In this document: positions 25,789 through 34,766 of the stretch, piece by piece | Layout of the letters: each line of letters starts with the position of its first letter | Numbering within the stretch: the first letter of the stretch is position 1 | Origin: QHXQ01 sp963788965 | GTDB taxonomy: Bacteria; Acidobacteriota; Blastocatellia; Pyrinomonadales; Pyrinomonadaceae | DNA: 64,000 nt | Assembly (NCBI GenBank): GCA_963788965.1 | Contig: CAWBIK010000006.1 | Coordinates: forward strand, 868,001-932,000 | Direction: 5' to 3' | The notes under the pieces: model-generated | The model's input: the letters and a program-made list of their open reading frames with translations, nothing else | What the model was told of the DNA's origin: nothing | The model's database searches: none | Made by a program: the position numbers and the translations under genes

Positions 25789-26556
25789 GTGAAAATCGCA
25801 ACGTGGAATGTCAACTCGGTACTGGCGCGTCTGCCGCTGGTCGAACGCTGGCTCGCGCACGCGCGCCCCGACGTGCTCTGCTTGCAAGAGACGAAGTGTA
25901 CCGACGAGAAGTTTCCGGCCGCGGCCTTTGCCGCGCTCGGCTATCAATCGATCTCGTTCGGGCAACCGACCTATAACGGTGTCGCTATTCTTTCGCGTCA
26001 GCCTGCAACGGACATACAACGCGGCTTCGATGCCAGCGACGACACGGCGCACGCGCGCCTGCTCGCGGCCACAATCGCGGGCGTGCGCGTCGTGAACGTC
26101 TACGTGCCGAACGGGCAAGCGGTCGGCACGGAGAAGTACGCGTTCAAACTCAAATGGCTGGGCCGGCTGCGCGAGTTTTTCGACGAACACTACTGGACCG
26201 ACGACGACGTGCTGGTGTGCGGCGACTTCAACGTCGCGCCCGAAGACCGCGACGCGCATGATCCGCAACTCTGGCACGGCCGCATACTCTTCAGCCAACC
26301 GGAAAAGAGCGCGCTCGCAACCGTGCAAGAATGGGGCTTCGTAGATGCTTACCGGCAACACGTTGCGGCGGCGGGCAACTACTCTTGGTGGGATTATCGC
26401 GCGGGCGGCTTCGCGCGCAATCAAGGCATGCGGATCGATCATATCTGGGTTTCGCCCGCGCTGGCCGAGCGTTCAACCGCCGCCTTGATCGATAAAGAAC
26501 CGCGCGCGTGGGAACGACCATCGGATCACACGCCAGTCGTCGCGGAGTTTAACTGA
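25789..26556 (+). CDS. xthA: Exodeoxyribonuclease III
   Basis: 255-aa AP endonuclease/3'-5' exonuclease of base-excision repair (exonuclease III/APE1 superfamily). It starts with GTG at 25789, giving MKIATWNVNSV with the metal-binding Asn. LCLQETKC carries the catalytic Glu. The other motifs are YNGVAILSR, VCGDFNVAPEDRD (Asp/Asn pair), RIDHIWVSP and the C-terminal catalytic SDHTPV. The length is normal for the family. The short-spaced downstream SDR gene (20 bp) may be co-transcribed but is not functionally related. Confidence 0.95.
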   Translation: MKIATWNVNSVLARLPLVERWLAHARPDVLCLQETKCTDEKFPAAAFAALGYQSISFGQPTYNGVAILSRQPATDIQRGFDASDDTAHARLLAATIAGVRVVNVYVPNGQAVGTEKYAFKLKWLGRLREFFDEHYWTDDDVLVCGDFNVAPEDRDAHDPQLWHGRILFSQPEKSALATVQEWGFVDAYRQHVAAAGNYSWWDYRAGGFARNQGMRIDHIWVSPALAERSTAALIDKEPRAWERPSDHTPVVAEFN

Positions 26557-26576
26557 ACTTGATAAGGGGGCAGCTT

Positions 26577-27629
26577 ATGAGCGAGCAACGCGACAAAGGT
26601 TTGAGCAAACGCAACGGACAGAACAACGCTTGGCTGTGGGCGGCGGCCGGTGTGGGCGGGTTGATGGCGGCGCGCGCCCTCTGGCGGCGCGGGCGCGAGT
26701 TCGACTTCGCGGATAAGGTTGTGCTGATCACGGGCGGCTCGCGCGGATTGGGGTTGGTACTGGCGCGCGAGTTGGCGCAAGCGGGCGCGCGTCTGGCTTT
26801 GTGTGCGCGCGATCCTGAAGAGTTGGAACGTGCGCGCGCAGACCTCGCGGCGCGTGGTGCGCGGGTCCAAGTCTTTCCGTGCGACGTGACCGACCGCGCG
26901 CAAGTGGCCGAGTGGGTGCGCGTCGCGCGCGATCACTATGGGCGCATTGACGTGCTCGTCAACAACGCGGGCGTGATCGAAGTCGGCCCGGTCGAGGTCC
27001 AGACGCTCGCCGATTTCGAGGAAGCGATGCGGACGCACTTCTGGGGGCCGCTGCATACGATCTTGGCCGTGCTGCCGGAGATGAAACGACAACGCGCGGG
27101 CCGCATCGTCAACATCTCATCCATCGGCGGCAAGATCGGCGTGCCACATCTTGTGCCTTACAGCGCGAGCAAGTTCGCGCTCGTCGGTCTGTCCGAAGGC
27201 TTGCGCGCGGAGTTGATGAAGGACGGCATCGTGGTCACGACCGTCTGCCCCGGTCTGATGCGGACGGGCAGCCCGCGCAACGCCACGTTCAAAGGGCGAC
27301 ACCGCGCCGAGTACGCTTGGTTCAGCATCAGCGACGCGCTGCCCGTCACGTCTATGCAGGCTGAGCGTGCGGCGCGACAGATCATCGCGGCCTGCAAGCG
27401 CGGCGACGCCGAAGCGATCTTATCTACGCAAGCTGTGGCCGCCGTTAAATTCCACGCGCTGTTTCCTGAGTTGAGCGCCGACCTGCGCGCGCTGGCGAAT
27501 CAACTCTTGCCTGCGCCCGGCGGCATCGGCGTGTTGCATGCGAAGGGCAAAGACAGCGAATCGGAACTAGCGCCTTCGCTGTTAACCGCACTCGGCGACC
27601 GCGCCGCCGAACGAAATAATGAGCTTTGA
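26577..27629 (+). CDS. Membrane-anchored SDR-family oxidoreductase
   Basis: Short-chain dehydrogenase of 350 aa with an N-terminal hydrophobic segment (AWLWAAAGVGGLMAARALW, about 17-35), then TGGSRGLGLVLA cofactor binding, NNAGVIEVGP, the catalytic serine in VNISSIGG and YSASK. The C-terminal ~100 residues extend beyond the SDR core. ATG 26577 follows GATAAGGGGG, a usable Shine-Dalgarno; the frame also opens at TTG 26559. The substrate is unknown. Similar membrane-anchored SDRs act on sterol-like or long-chain lipids, but that is only an analogy here. A palindromic repeat follows the stop. Confidence 0.85.
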   Translation: MSEQRDKGLSKRNGQNNAWLWAAAGVGGLMAARALWRRGREFDFADKVVLITGGSRGLGLVLARELAQAGARLALCARDPEELERARADLAARGARVQVFPCDVTDRAQVAEWVRVARDHYGRIDVLVNNAGVIEVGPVEVQTLADFEEAMRTHFWGPLHTILAVLPEMKRQRAGRIVNISSIGGKIGVPHLVPYSASKFALVGLSEGLRAELMKDGIVVTTVCPGLMRTGSPRNATFKGRHRAEYAWFSISDALPVTSMQAERAARQIIAACKRGDAEAILSTQAVAAVKFHALFPELSADLRALANQLLPAPGGIGVLHAKGKDSESELAPSLLTALGDRAAERNNEL

Positions 27630-27640
27630 TCCGAATGATA

Positions 27641-27702
27641 TTAACCACCAAGACACGAAGGCGCTAAGCAGAACTTTCGTGTCTTCGTGTCTTGGTGGTT
27701 AA
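27641..27702. repeat. 20-bp perfect palindromic repeat (TTAACCACCAAGACACGAAG family)
   Basis: Arms 27641-27660 and 27683-27702 are perfect reverse complements with a 22-nt loop. Related copies occur at 35678-35747 and 52335-52402. It lies between two plus-strand genes. Confidence 0.8.
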
Positions 27703-27732
27703 TCCTGTGGTCGTGTTAGCTGGTTGAAGCAT

Positions 27733-28500
27733 ATGAGTCATGAACAGAAATGGCCCGACGTGTTGTGGATCGTGCGCCACGGGCAGAGCGCGTCGAACGT
27801 GGCACGCGACGCGGCCGAAGCGGCCGGGCTGAAAGAGATCGCGTTGGACGTGAAGCGCGACATGGACGTGCCCTTGTCGGAGTTGGGACAGCAACAATCG
27901 CACGCATTGGGGCTGTGGTTCGGCCAGATGCCCGCGTCGGAACGCCCCGAAGTGATCTTGACTTCAACCTATTTGCGTTCGCGGCACACGGCCGAGCTTG
28001 TCTTAAAGGCGGCCGGGATAGACGCCGATGTTTACAGCGCCGACGAGCGGCTGCGCGAGAAAGAGTTCGGCATCCTCGACCGACTGACGAAAGAGGGCAT
28101 CAAGGAGCGTTACCCCGATCAGTATCAGTTCCGCGAAGCTATCGGCAAGTTCTATCATCGCCCGCCCGGTGGCGAGAGTTGGTGCGACGTGATCCTGCGG
28201 CTGCGCAGCGTGATCGGCACGCTCACGCGCGAATATCGCAAAGACCGCGTGCTGATCATCGCGCACTCGGTCGTCGTGCTCTGCTTCCGTTACCTGATCG
28301 AGCGCATGACCGAAGACGACATTCTCAACATCGACCGGACCAACGACGTGCCGAACTGCGCCGTCACCGAGTACAAGTACGATGACCGGTTGGGCAAGCG
28401 CGGCAAACTCGTGCTGCAACGCTACAACTTCGTCGCGCCCCTCGAAGCCGAAGGCACACGCGTCACCACCGGCAAAGATGTGCCGGCCGCGCCGAAGTGA
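27733..28500 (+). CDS. Histidine phosphatase family protein (phosphoglycerate mutase-like)
   Basis: 255-aa branch-1 histidine phosphatase. The catalytic RHGQS motif is at about residues 15-19 (LWIVRHGQSASNV), followed by the second arginine in LTSTYLRSRHTAE, the acid residue in REKEFGILD and the second His in IIAHSVVV. Members are small-molecule phosphatases or mutases. This length and the LSELGQQQSHALG motif fit a phosphatase rather than a glycolytic mutase. I take ATG 27733; an upstream TTG at 27724 is in frame. The substrate is undetermined. Confidence 0.87.
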   Translation: MSHEQKWPDVLWIVRHGQSASNVARDAAEAAGLKEIALDVKRDMDVPLSELGQQQSHALGLWFGQMPASERPEVILTSTYLRSRHTAELVLKAAGIDADVYSADERLREKEFGILDRLTKEGIKERYPDQYQFREAIGKFYHRPPGGESWCDVILRLRSVIGTLTREYRKDRVLIIAHSVVVLCFRYLIERMTEDDILNIDRTNDVPNCAVTEYKYDDRLGKRGKLVLQRYNFVAPLEAEGTRVTTGKDVPAAPK

Positions 28501-28502
28501 AA

Positions 28503-28583
28503 AAGCGATCAGCCAATCAGCAGTCAGCGATCAGCCAAGACAAAAGTTGATCGTTGATTACTGATGGCTGACTGCCGATCTTG
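28503..28583. repeat. GATCAGCCAATCAGC word repeat
   Basis: Forward words (GCGATCAGCC, AATCAGCAGTCAGC) are followed by their inverted forms (GTTGATCGTTGAT, GATGGCTGACTGCCGATC), making an imperfect hairpin between the phosphatase and nnrD genes. Confidence 0.55.
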
Positions 28584-28646
28584 CGATAATCAAACGTGAA
28601 GAAACGACGCGCGCAACACGATTCCTCAGCTAGCGATTCTCAATCA

Positions 28647-29528
28647 ATGATCATTTCGCCGCGCCTGTTGCGTGCGTGGCCGCTGCCTGTACCCGATGAG
28701 GGCGGCGATAAAGAGGCGCGCGGGCGCGTGCTGGTTATCGGCGGGTCGCCGGAGATGCCGGGCGCGGTCGTGCTGGCGGCTACGGCCGCGTTGCGGGCCG
28801 GGGCAGGGAAGTTACAGATTGCGACCGTGGACAGTGTTGCGCCGTTCGTCGCGTGCGCCGTGCCTGAGGCGCGCGTGTTTGCGTTGCCGCAGACGCGCAC
28901 GGGCACGCTCGCCGCGAGCGGCGTTGAGCGGATCAGCAAACATGTTAACGAAGCGCAATCTGTGCTCATCGGCCCCGGCATGTTAGACGAGCGAGCAATC
29001 GCACGCTTCATCAAGAACCTGCTCGCACACGTTGACGGGCCTGCGCTCGTACTCGACGCAAACGCGTTGACGTATCTGGCCCGCGCAGCAGCAAGCTTGA
29101 CTAAACTCGGCGGGCGCGTCGTGTTGACGCCGCATGCGGAAGAGATGGGCGAACTTTTAGGCTCGGATAAAAAGTCAGTCGAGCGCGACCGCACAGGCGC
29201 ATTACGCGCGGCCGTTGCGCGCTTCAACGCGGTCGTGGTGCTCAAAGGGCGCGAGACGTTAATCGCCGCGCCGGGCAGCCCGGTCTATCACAACCGCGCG
29301 GGCAATGTCGGTCTCGCAACTTCCGGTTCAGGCGACTCACTCGCGGGCCTGATCGCAGGCCTCTGCGCGCGCGGCTGTGCGCCGCTGCAAGCGGCCGTGT
29401 GGGGCGTCTATTTGCACGCGCGCGCAGGCGAACAGTTGGCGCGCAGTCGCGGTCCGCTCGGCTACCTTGCGCGCGAACTGCCCGATGAAGTGCCCGCATT
29501 GATGGCGCAACTGAGTAAACAAGCTTGA
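28647..29528 (+). CDS. nnrD: ADP- or ATP-dependent NAD(P)H-hydrate dehydratase
   Basis: Repairs hydrated NAD(P)H by ATP/ADP-driven dehydration. About 293 aa, equal to the YjeF C-terminal (CARKD) domain alone; the N-terminal epimerase domain is absent and no separate epimerase gene is in view. Motifs include RVLVIGGSPEMPGA, VLTPHAEEMGELLG, VVLKGRETLIAAP and the kinase-fold signature GLATSGSGDSLAGLIAGLCARG. I prefer the ATG at 28647 just before the conserved region; a GTG at 28596 would add 17 residues. It is convergent with the DUF4328 gene, with only 3 bp between them. Confidence 0.9.
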   Translation: MIISPRLLRAWPLPVPDEGGDKEARGRVLVIGGSPEMPGAVVLAATAALRAGAGKLQIATVDSVAPFVACAVPEARVFALPQTRTGTLAASGVERISKHVNEAQSVLIGPGMLDERAIARFIKNLLAHVDGPALVLDANALTYLARAAASLTKLGGRVVLTPHAEEMGELLGSDKKSVERDRTGALRAAVARFNAVVVLKGRETLIAAPGSPVYHNRAGNVGLATSGSGDSLAGLIAGLCARGCAPLQAAVWGVYLHARAGEQLARSRGPLGYLARELPDEVPALMAQLSKQA

Positions 29529-29531
29529 TGC

Positions 29532-30278
29532 TTAAGTTAGATTAAGCGACGACGAGTTGAATGTGGGCGGCGGGGGTGGCGGCTCGAAGGTTGTGTTAGT
29601 GAGCGCGAGTTGCGTGCTGCGCTCTGTCTGCCGGCGGTCGATTGTGTAGATCATGAAGATCGCAAAGGCGGCGGCCGCGATGCTCGTGAGATCGACGATT
29701 AGCCCCAACCACGGGGCAGCGGAAGCCGCTTCCGCCTTGTCACTCAGTCGCCAGTAGATGTTGGCGAAGACGTTCGAGGCGATCCAAAAGCCCCACCACC
29801 AACCGACGAGCGGCGCGCCCGTGTCCGCCGTGAAACTCAACCCGCTTATTTCCGAACCCGCGCTGACGGGTTGACTCCCACGCCATAGCTCGCGCACGGC
29901 CTTGTACGGGCGCACAAGATTCACGAACGGGATGAAGAAAGAGCCGACGGCCCAGCCGGGCGTGAACTCCGTGTGCGTTGCGCCGAGCGGGCGCAGGTTG
30001 CTGTAGGCGCGGTGCAGCCAGAGCAGAAACGTTATGACCGAGCCGACGTACACAAGGAAGTTCAGGAGTAGCACGAGCGCATGCAGCAGTTCGACGACCG
30101 AGAGCGTCTCCTCGCCCGGCGCGGCCGCTTCAATCTCGCCTAACACGCCGCCCGCTTTAAAGCCGTTCAAGATCGCCGAGAGGAAATCCACCATCATGCC
30201 AGCGCCCAACAAGATGATCGCGGCGAGCGCGCGTGTGTGCCCGGAGCGGTAGCTGTGCGGATTGTAGTTTGTCGTCAT
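29532..30278 (-). CDS. DUF4328 membrane protein
   Basis: 248-aa inner-membrane protein with the DUF4328 signature. The fingerprint is LHRAYSNLRPLG followed by FTPGWAVGSFFIPFVNLVRP and a conserved Tyr-Lys (YKAVREL). Four to five hydrophobic segments lie at about 18-38, 68-90, 115-130, 165-185 and 195-215. The C-terminus is a Pro-rich tail with seven consecutive prolines nearby. The function of the family is unknown. It is the last minus-strand gene after the pyrimidine block, 67 bp downstream of preA, but nothing links it to that pathway. Confidence 0.82.
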   Translation of the reverse strand: MTTNYNPHSYRSGHTRALAAIILLGAGMMVDFLSAILNGFKAGGVLGEIEAAAPGEETLSVVELLHALVLLLNFLVYVGSVITFLLWLHRAYSNLRPLGATHTEFTPGWAVGSFFIPFVNLVRPYKAVRELWRGSQPVSAGSEISGLSFTADTGAPLVGWWWGFWIASNVFANIYWRLSDKAEAASAAPWLGLIVDLTSIAAAAFAIFMIYTIDRRQTERSTQLALTNTTFEPPPPPPTFNSSSLNLT

Positions 30279-30345
30279 GATGAGCCTTCACACGATAACG
30301 ATAGCCATAACACGCACGGCGCGGCGCAAACCTGAGCGCCGCAAA

Positions 30346-31614
30346 CTAATCGCCACTGACCGGGGCGGGTTGGCGGGTGGTCAACTCGCGCCACGTCAAC
30401 GGCTGTTGTCCGTCGTCGAGGCGCACCATCGAGATGCAGCCGGGCACGGGGCAGACTAAATAACAGAGATTGCAACCGACGCATTCGTGCTCGTCCACAA
30501 TCGGAAACCGTTTGCCGTCGATCTGCGTGAAGGGAATGCATTGATGTGCGCCGTCTTCGCAGGCGATGTGGCAGAGGTTGCATTGAATGCACTTGGCGTG
30601 GTCGATGCGCGCGACGGTCTTGTAGTTCAGATCGAGATTGCCCCAATCCGTGACGCGCTGCACGCTCGCGCCGATAATCTCGTTAACACTCGCGCAGCCT
30701 TTGTCGTCGAGATAGTTCGACAGCCCGTCGATCAGGTCTTCGACGATGCGATAGCCGTAGTGCATGACGGCGGTGCAGACCTGCACGTTCGTTGCGCCGA
30801 GCAATAAAAACTCCGCCGCGTCGCGCCACGTCGAGATGCCGCCGATGCCGCTGATGGGCACGCCGATCTCAGGGTCGCGCGCCAACTCCGAAACCATGTT
30901 GAGCGCGATGGGCTTCACCGCCGGGCCGCAGTAGCCGCCGTGCGCGGCGAGTCCGTTGACGTTCGGATAAGGGATCATCGTGTCGAGATCGACGCCCATC
31001 ATCGAGTTGATCGTGTTGATGAGCGACAGGGCATCCGCGCCGCCGCGCACGGCCGCGCGACCGGGCGGCGTGATGCTCGTCACGTTCGGCGTGAGCTTGA
31101 CGATGACGGGCAAGCGCGTCGCTTCCTTGACCCACTCCGTCACCATGCAAGTGTATTCGGGCACTTGCCCCATCGCCGCGCCCATGCCGCGCTCGCACAT
31201 GCCGTGCGGGCAGCCGAAGTTCAACTCAACACCGTCTGCGCCCGTGTCTTCCACCTGCTTGACGATCTCGTGCCACGCCTCGCGCTTCGATTCGACCATC
31301 AACGAGATGATCACCGCGTGCTTCGGATACTTACGCTTGCACTCGCGTATCTCACGCAGGTTCACTTCGAGCGGCCGGTCGGTGATCAACTCGATGTTGT
31401 TGAGGCCGATCATGCGTTGCGGTCCGTAGTCCAACGACGCGAGGCGCGAGCAGACGTTGCGGATCGGCTCGCCCAGCGTCTTCCAGACCGCGCCGCCCCA
31501 GCCCGCGTCGAACGCGCGCTCCACCATCGATCCCATGTTCGTCGGCGGCGCTGACGCGAGCCAGAACGGGTTCGGCGATTTGATGCCGGCGAAATCTACA
31601 CTTAAGTCTGCCAT
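30346..31614 (-). CDS. preA: NAD-dependent dihydropyrimidine dehydrogenase, FMN/Fe-S subunit PreA
   Basis: 422-aa catalytic subunit that reduces uracil and thymine to their 5,6-dihydro forms with PreT. The FMN barrel starts SVDFAGIKSPNPFWLASAPP. The active-site loop GVELNFGCPHGMCERGMGAA has the dihydropyrimidine-dehydrogenase Cys. INTINSMMGVDLDTM and GIGGISTW bind the flavin phosphate. A C-terminal 2x[4Fe-4S] ferredoxin domain has CIQCNLCHIAC and CVGCNLCYLVCPVPGC. The flavin/NAD subunit is encoded at 33315-34748, separated from this gene by two unknown paralogues. ATG at 31614. Confidence 0.94.
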   Translation of the reverse strand: MADLSVDFAGIKSPNPFWLASAPPTNMGSMVERAFDAGWGGAVWKTLGEPIRNVCSRLASLDYGPQRMIGLNNIELITDRPLEVNLREIRECKRKYPKHAVIISLMVESKREAWHEIVKQVEDTGADGVELNFGCPHGMCERGMGAAMGQVPEYTCMVTEWVKEATRLPVIVKLTPNVTSITPPGRAAVRGGADALSLINTINSMMGVDLDTMIPYPNVNGLAAHGGYCGPAVKPIALNMVSELARDPEIGVPISGIGGISTWRDAAEFLLLGATNVQVCTAVMHYGYRIVEDLIDGLSNYLDDKGCASVNEIIGASVQRVTDWGNLDLNYKTVARIDHAKCIQCNLCHIACEDGAHQCIPFTQIDGKRFPIVDEHECVGCNLCYLVCPVPGCISMVRLDDGQQPLTWRELTTRQPAPVSGD

Positions 31615-31681
31615 CTGAATAAACTCCTGATTCCTGTTGCTGCAATAAGTCGCGGCCGTGCGCCGCTTGGTCGCGTTAACG

Positions 31682-32464
31682 TCACACGTCGAGCAGTCGC
31701 CCGGACAGCCGAATCGTGCCCTTGATCATGCGGCCTTCAAGTAAGAAGTCGTGCAATCCGCCGGGCGCGGCTACCACGTCCACATCGCCGAAATCTTTGA
31801 CCGAGATCGTGACCCATGAGAAGTCGCAGCCGGTCACAGGGTTGGTCACGATCCGCGTTTCGGCGACTCGGCCCGTGATGTAAGCGATGGGCGACTCGGC
31901 CTTGAGATTGGCTTTGCCCTCTTGGATATAGTCCGATGCAAAAAGGACTTCGACGAGCCGCGTGTCCGTTGGTGGGTTCGGCTTGTATGTGGCCAGAAAC
32001 TCGGCCTCGGTTTCGTAGCACGACAAATCGGCCCCAACGCCGCAAAGTTGCACGTTCGCCATATATGGCATCTCTAAGTGCTCGGCACAGTCGAAATTCG
32101 GGCAGGAAAAAACGACGGGCGTGTACAAGACATACTCGCTGCCGGGTTCAAGCTCACGCTCGTAAATGAAACGAAAGCTGCCGTCATGGTGGTGCGCCTT
32201 GTCGCGCGGCAGTGCGGCCTCCAACTCGATCTCCCACGTCAGCGGAATGCAGAAGATCGGATAAATGATACTAAGCTCCCCGTCATGCGACCACTTGGTC
32301 CACATCTCTATCGCGCAGTCGAACTCCGTCGGTATGTTCCAACGGTAATAGGTCCCGAAGGTCGTCGTGATGATCTCGCCTTCATGTTGTATCTGTGTGT
32401 ACAACTGTATGTAGTCATCCTTACCCGTGTTCGGGAAGCCGACGCTGGAAAGTAGATCGGTCAT
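31682..32464 (-). CDS. Unknown protein A of a tandem paralogous pair
   Basis: 260 aa, soluble, acidic, with no signal peptide or membrane helix. I do not recognise the family. It resembles the product of the gene immediately upstream. Shared features are GTYYRWNI / GTYVRWSPG near the N-terminus, an ITGRVAETRIVTNPVTG / FTGRVLDTALVTNPATG segment about 70 residues from the end, and the identical C-terminal SGRLLDV. It contains several cysteines (CPNFDCAEH, CGVGADLSCYE). Its ATG follows the upstream stop directly (TGA then ATG), so the pair is translationally coupled. It sits between preT and preA in the pyrimidine catabolic block, which suggests but does not prove a linked function. Confidence 0.7.
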   Translation of the reverse strand: MTDLLSSVGFPNTGKDDYIQLYTQIQHEGEIITTTFGTYYRWNIPTEFDCAIEMWTKWSHDGELSIIYPIFCIPLTWEIELEAALPRDKAHHHDGSFRFIYERELEPGSEYVLYTPVVFSCPNFDCAEHLEMPYMANVQLCGVGADLSCYETEAEFLATYKPNPPTDTRLVEVLFASDYIQEGKANLKAESPIAYITGRVAETRIVTNPVTGCDFSWVTISVKDFGDVDVVAAPGGLHDFLLEGRMIKGTIRLSGRLLDV

Positions 32465-33239
32465 TCATCCATGCCCGTTGGGCGACCCGACGTGGCGCAC
32501 GTCGAGCAGCCGGCCCGACAACCAGAACGTGCCGCTGACGATGCCGCCTTTCGTCAGATAGCCGGTGAGTAGATCGGGATCGGCTACCATGTCCAGTTCG
32601 CCGCCGATTGTGCGGACGTGCGCCCAGCAGAACTCGCGCCCGGTGGCCGGGTTGGTGACGAGCGCCGTGTCGAGCACGCGGCCTGTGAAGATTGCGTGCG
32701 CTTGCGGCGTGGCGTCCGGCTCATTCGTCGCCGCGCCGAACAAGCCCGCGGGAATGAACGACTCGGCCGCGTATTTGATCGCGCCGGTCTGCGCCGCGTT
32801 GTAAGCCGCTTCGGACTCATACGCCTGTAGCTCATGCGCGAAGGCCGCCAGTTGCACTTCGCGGATCGAAGGCACGGCAACCGCGCCGGTCAACTCGTAA
32901 TCGGGCACGTCGAAGATGAATGGAAACTGGCCGCTCTCCGGGTCGCCGTCGGTCGGATCGGCCCAGCCGTGAAACGCGCCGTCCAACACGGACGACTCAG
33001 GGCGCGGCATACGTGCGACCAGCCCGACCCGCATCCGCGCATGCCCGGCGTAATGTGGATTGAGTCCGACCACGTCGCCGTCCGCGTCCAGTTGCATCCA
33101 CAACTCGACGGCCCGCGCCCGGCGACCAGCGCACATAAGTCCCGCTCGTCGCCTGCAACTCCGTGCCATGCTCCAACGCTTGCAGCGCAATGGCCTCGAA
33201 GTCCGCCTTCGACTCGACCATAAACCCCAGATCGGACAT
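32465..33239 (-). CDS. Unknown protein B of the tandem paralogous pair (one frameshift)
   Basis: About 257 aa after correction. The N-terminus (MSDLGFMVESKADFEAIALQ) and the body (AVELWMQLDADGDVVGLNPH) lie in different frames. Removing one G from the CGGGCC at about 33112-33114 joins them through SPGAAVELW, which aligns with protein A. The C-terminal half carries the shared FTGRVLDTALVTNPATG and SGRLLDV segments. No domain is recognised. I take ATG 33239; ATG 33251 is also in frame. It is located 75 bp downstream of preT and abuts protein A. Confidence 0.65.
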
Positions 33240-33314
33240 GTGACTTGGCATAAGAAAGACAGTGACGAGTGACAAGCAGGAACAAATTATAAACCGGAAC
33301 AAGTTGTTAACTTG

Positions 33315-34748
33315 TCACTCAGCACTCGGCGCGGCTTTTATTTCATGCGTCTCTTCGAGCAATGGCAGACGCGCGCCGGCAAACTCGACGCGTTCGCCCG
33401 TTAGAGTTTCGTGAATGCCTTGCGCGGCGAGCTTGCCCATTTGAGCCGCGTCCACGGCTTCGCGGCCTCCGTTGACGCAATCGCCGCCCGCAAAGATTTT
33501 TTGATTGGCTGTCCGCATCGTCGCGCGGTCAACGACGACGCGCCCGCCCTCGTCAAGTTCGACGCCCGACAATCCGGCCAGCCATTCTTTCATCTTCCGT
33601 TGCCCGGTCGCCTTGATCACCATGTCAACGGGAATGACGAACTCCGAACCGGGCACAGGTTGCACGGTGCGTTGCGCCGCCCCGTCCGTGGCGTTGAAGG
33701 CCATACGCACGCAACGCAAGCCACCGACGCGCGCGCCCGTCTCGTCAGGCAAAATTTCTACGGGCGCGGTCAGCCAGTGAAACTCGACCGCGTCCTGCTT
33801 CGCCAGTTCATACTCGTACTGGTAAGCGGACATCTCGCGCTCTGTGCGCCGATAGATCATCAGCACGCGTTCAGCGCCGAGCCGTCGCGCCTGCGTCACC
33901 GCGTCAATCGCCGTGTTGCCCGCGCCAATGACGGCGACGCTGCGCCCGATGGGGATGCTCGCCCAATCGCGCGTCTTGATCCGTTCAATCAAGGTGAGCG
34001 CATCGTAGACGCCCGGCAAGTCTTCGCCGGGCAGGTTCAAACGCGAAGTCGCGCCGAGGCCGACGGCGACGAACAGCGCATCATGTGCGCTCTGCAAGTC
34101 GGCGAACGACACATCACGCCCGACCTCCGTGTTCATCCTAATCGCAACGCCGAGCCGCGCGACCTGCGCCACCTCGGCCGCCGAGACGCCCTGCGTCATC
34201 TTGTATTCGGCCATGCCATACGTATCAAGCCCACCGGCGAGCGGCTTGCGTTCGTAGATCGTGACGGCGTAACCGAGCCGCGCCAGATATGTCGCGCACG
34301 ACAGCCCCGCCGGCCCGGAGCCGACGATGCCGACCGACTTACCGTTGGGCACGCCCGCCCGCAACACGTCGCGCCCGCGACTCAAGACCGCATCCGTGGC
34401 ATAACGCTGCAAGCGGCCGATCTCAATCGGCTTCGCCATCAGCGTCTTCTCCACACATGCGCCCTCGCACAAGACTTCGACGGGACAGACGCGCGCACAC
34501 GTCGCACCAATCGGGTTCGCCTCGAAGATCACGCGCGCCGACCCGACGAGATTGCCGCTCGCAATCTTCTTGATGAACGAAGGCACGTCTATGTGCGTCG
34601 GGCACGCGCGCGTGCAGGGCGCGTCGAAACAATAGACGCAACGGTTCGCTTCCATAATCGCTTCCGCCTGCGACAGCGGCGGCGCAAGCTCGCGGAAGTT
34701 CCGTTCGATCTGCGCAAGGTTGATAGGTGATTCGTGTACGAGTGACAT
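33315..34748 (-). CDS. preT: NAD-dependent dihydropyrimidine dehydrogenase, flavin subunit PreT
   Basis: 477-aa FAD/NAD(P)-dependent subunit homologous to glutamate synthase small chain. The N-terminal Fe-S domain has CVYCFDAPCTRACPTH and CARVCPVEVLCEGAC. The first Rossmann fold is VGIVGSGPAGLSCAT (about 112-126), the second VAVIGAGNTAIDAV. The C-terminal FAGGDCVNGG is the FAD motif. It passes electrons from NADH to PreA for reduction of uracil/thymine. The gene lies 18 bp downstream of the beta-ureidopropionase-type gene, so the two are co-transcribed. ATG at 34748. Confidence 0.92.
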   Translation of the reverse strand: MSLVHESPINLAQIERNFRELAPPLSQAEAIMEANRCVYCFDAPCTRACPTHIDVPSFIKKIASGNLVGSARVIFEANPIGATCARVCPVEVLCEGACVEKTLMAKPIEIGRLQRYATDAVLSRGRDVLRAGVPNGKSVGIVGSGPAGLSCATYLARLGYAVTIYERKPLAGGLDTYGMAEYKMTQGVSAAEVAQVARLGVAIRMNTEVGRDVSFADLQSAHDALFVAVGLGATSRLNLPGEDLPGVYDALTLIERIKTRDWASIPIGRSVAVIGAGNTAIDAVTQARRLGAERVLMIYRRTEREMSAYQYEYELAKQDAVEFHWLTAPVEILPDETGARVGGLRCVRMAFNATDGAAQRTVQPVPGSEFVIPVDMVIKATGQRKMKEWLAGLSGVELDEGGRVVVDRATMRTANQKIFAGGDCVNGGREAVDAAQMGKLAAQGIHETLTGERVEFAGARLPLLEETHEIKAAPSAE

Positions 34749-34766
34749 ATTGATTTCAACTTCTAC

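Noticed and set aside
33411..34730. A 439-codon open frame antisense to preT
   Set aside because: It mirrors a clearly coding gene, has no recognisable domain and is typical of antisense frames in GC-rich DNA.
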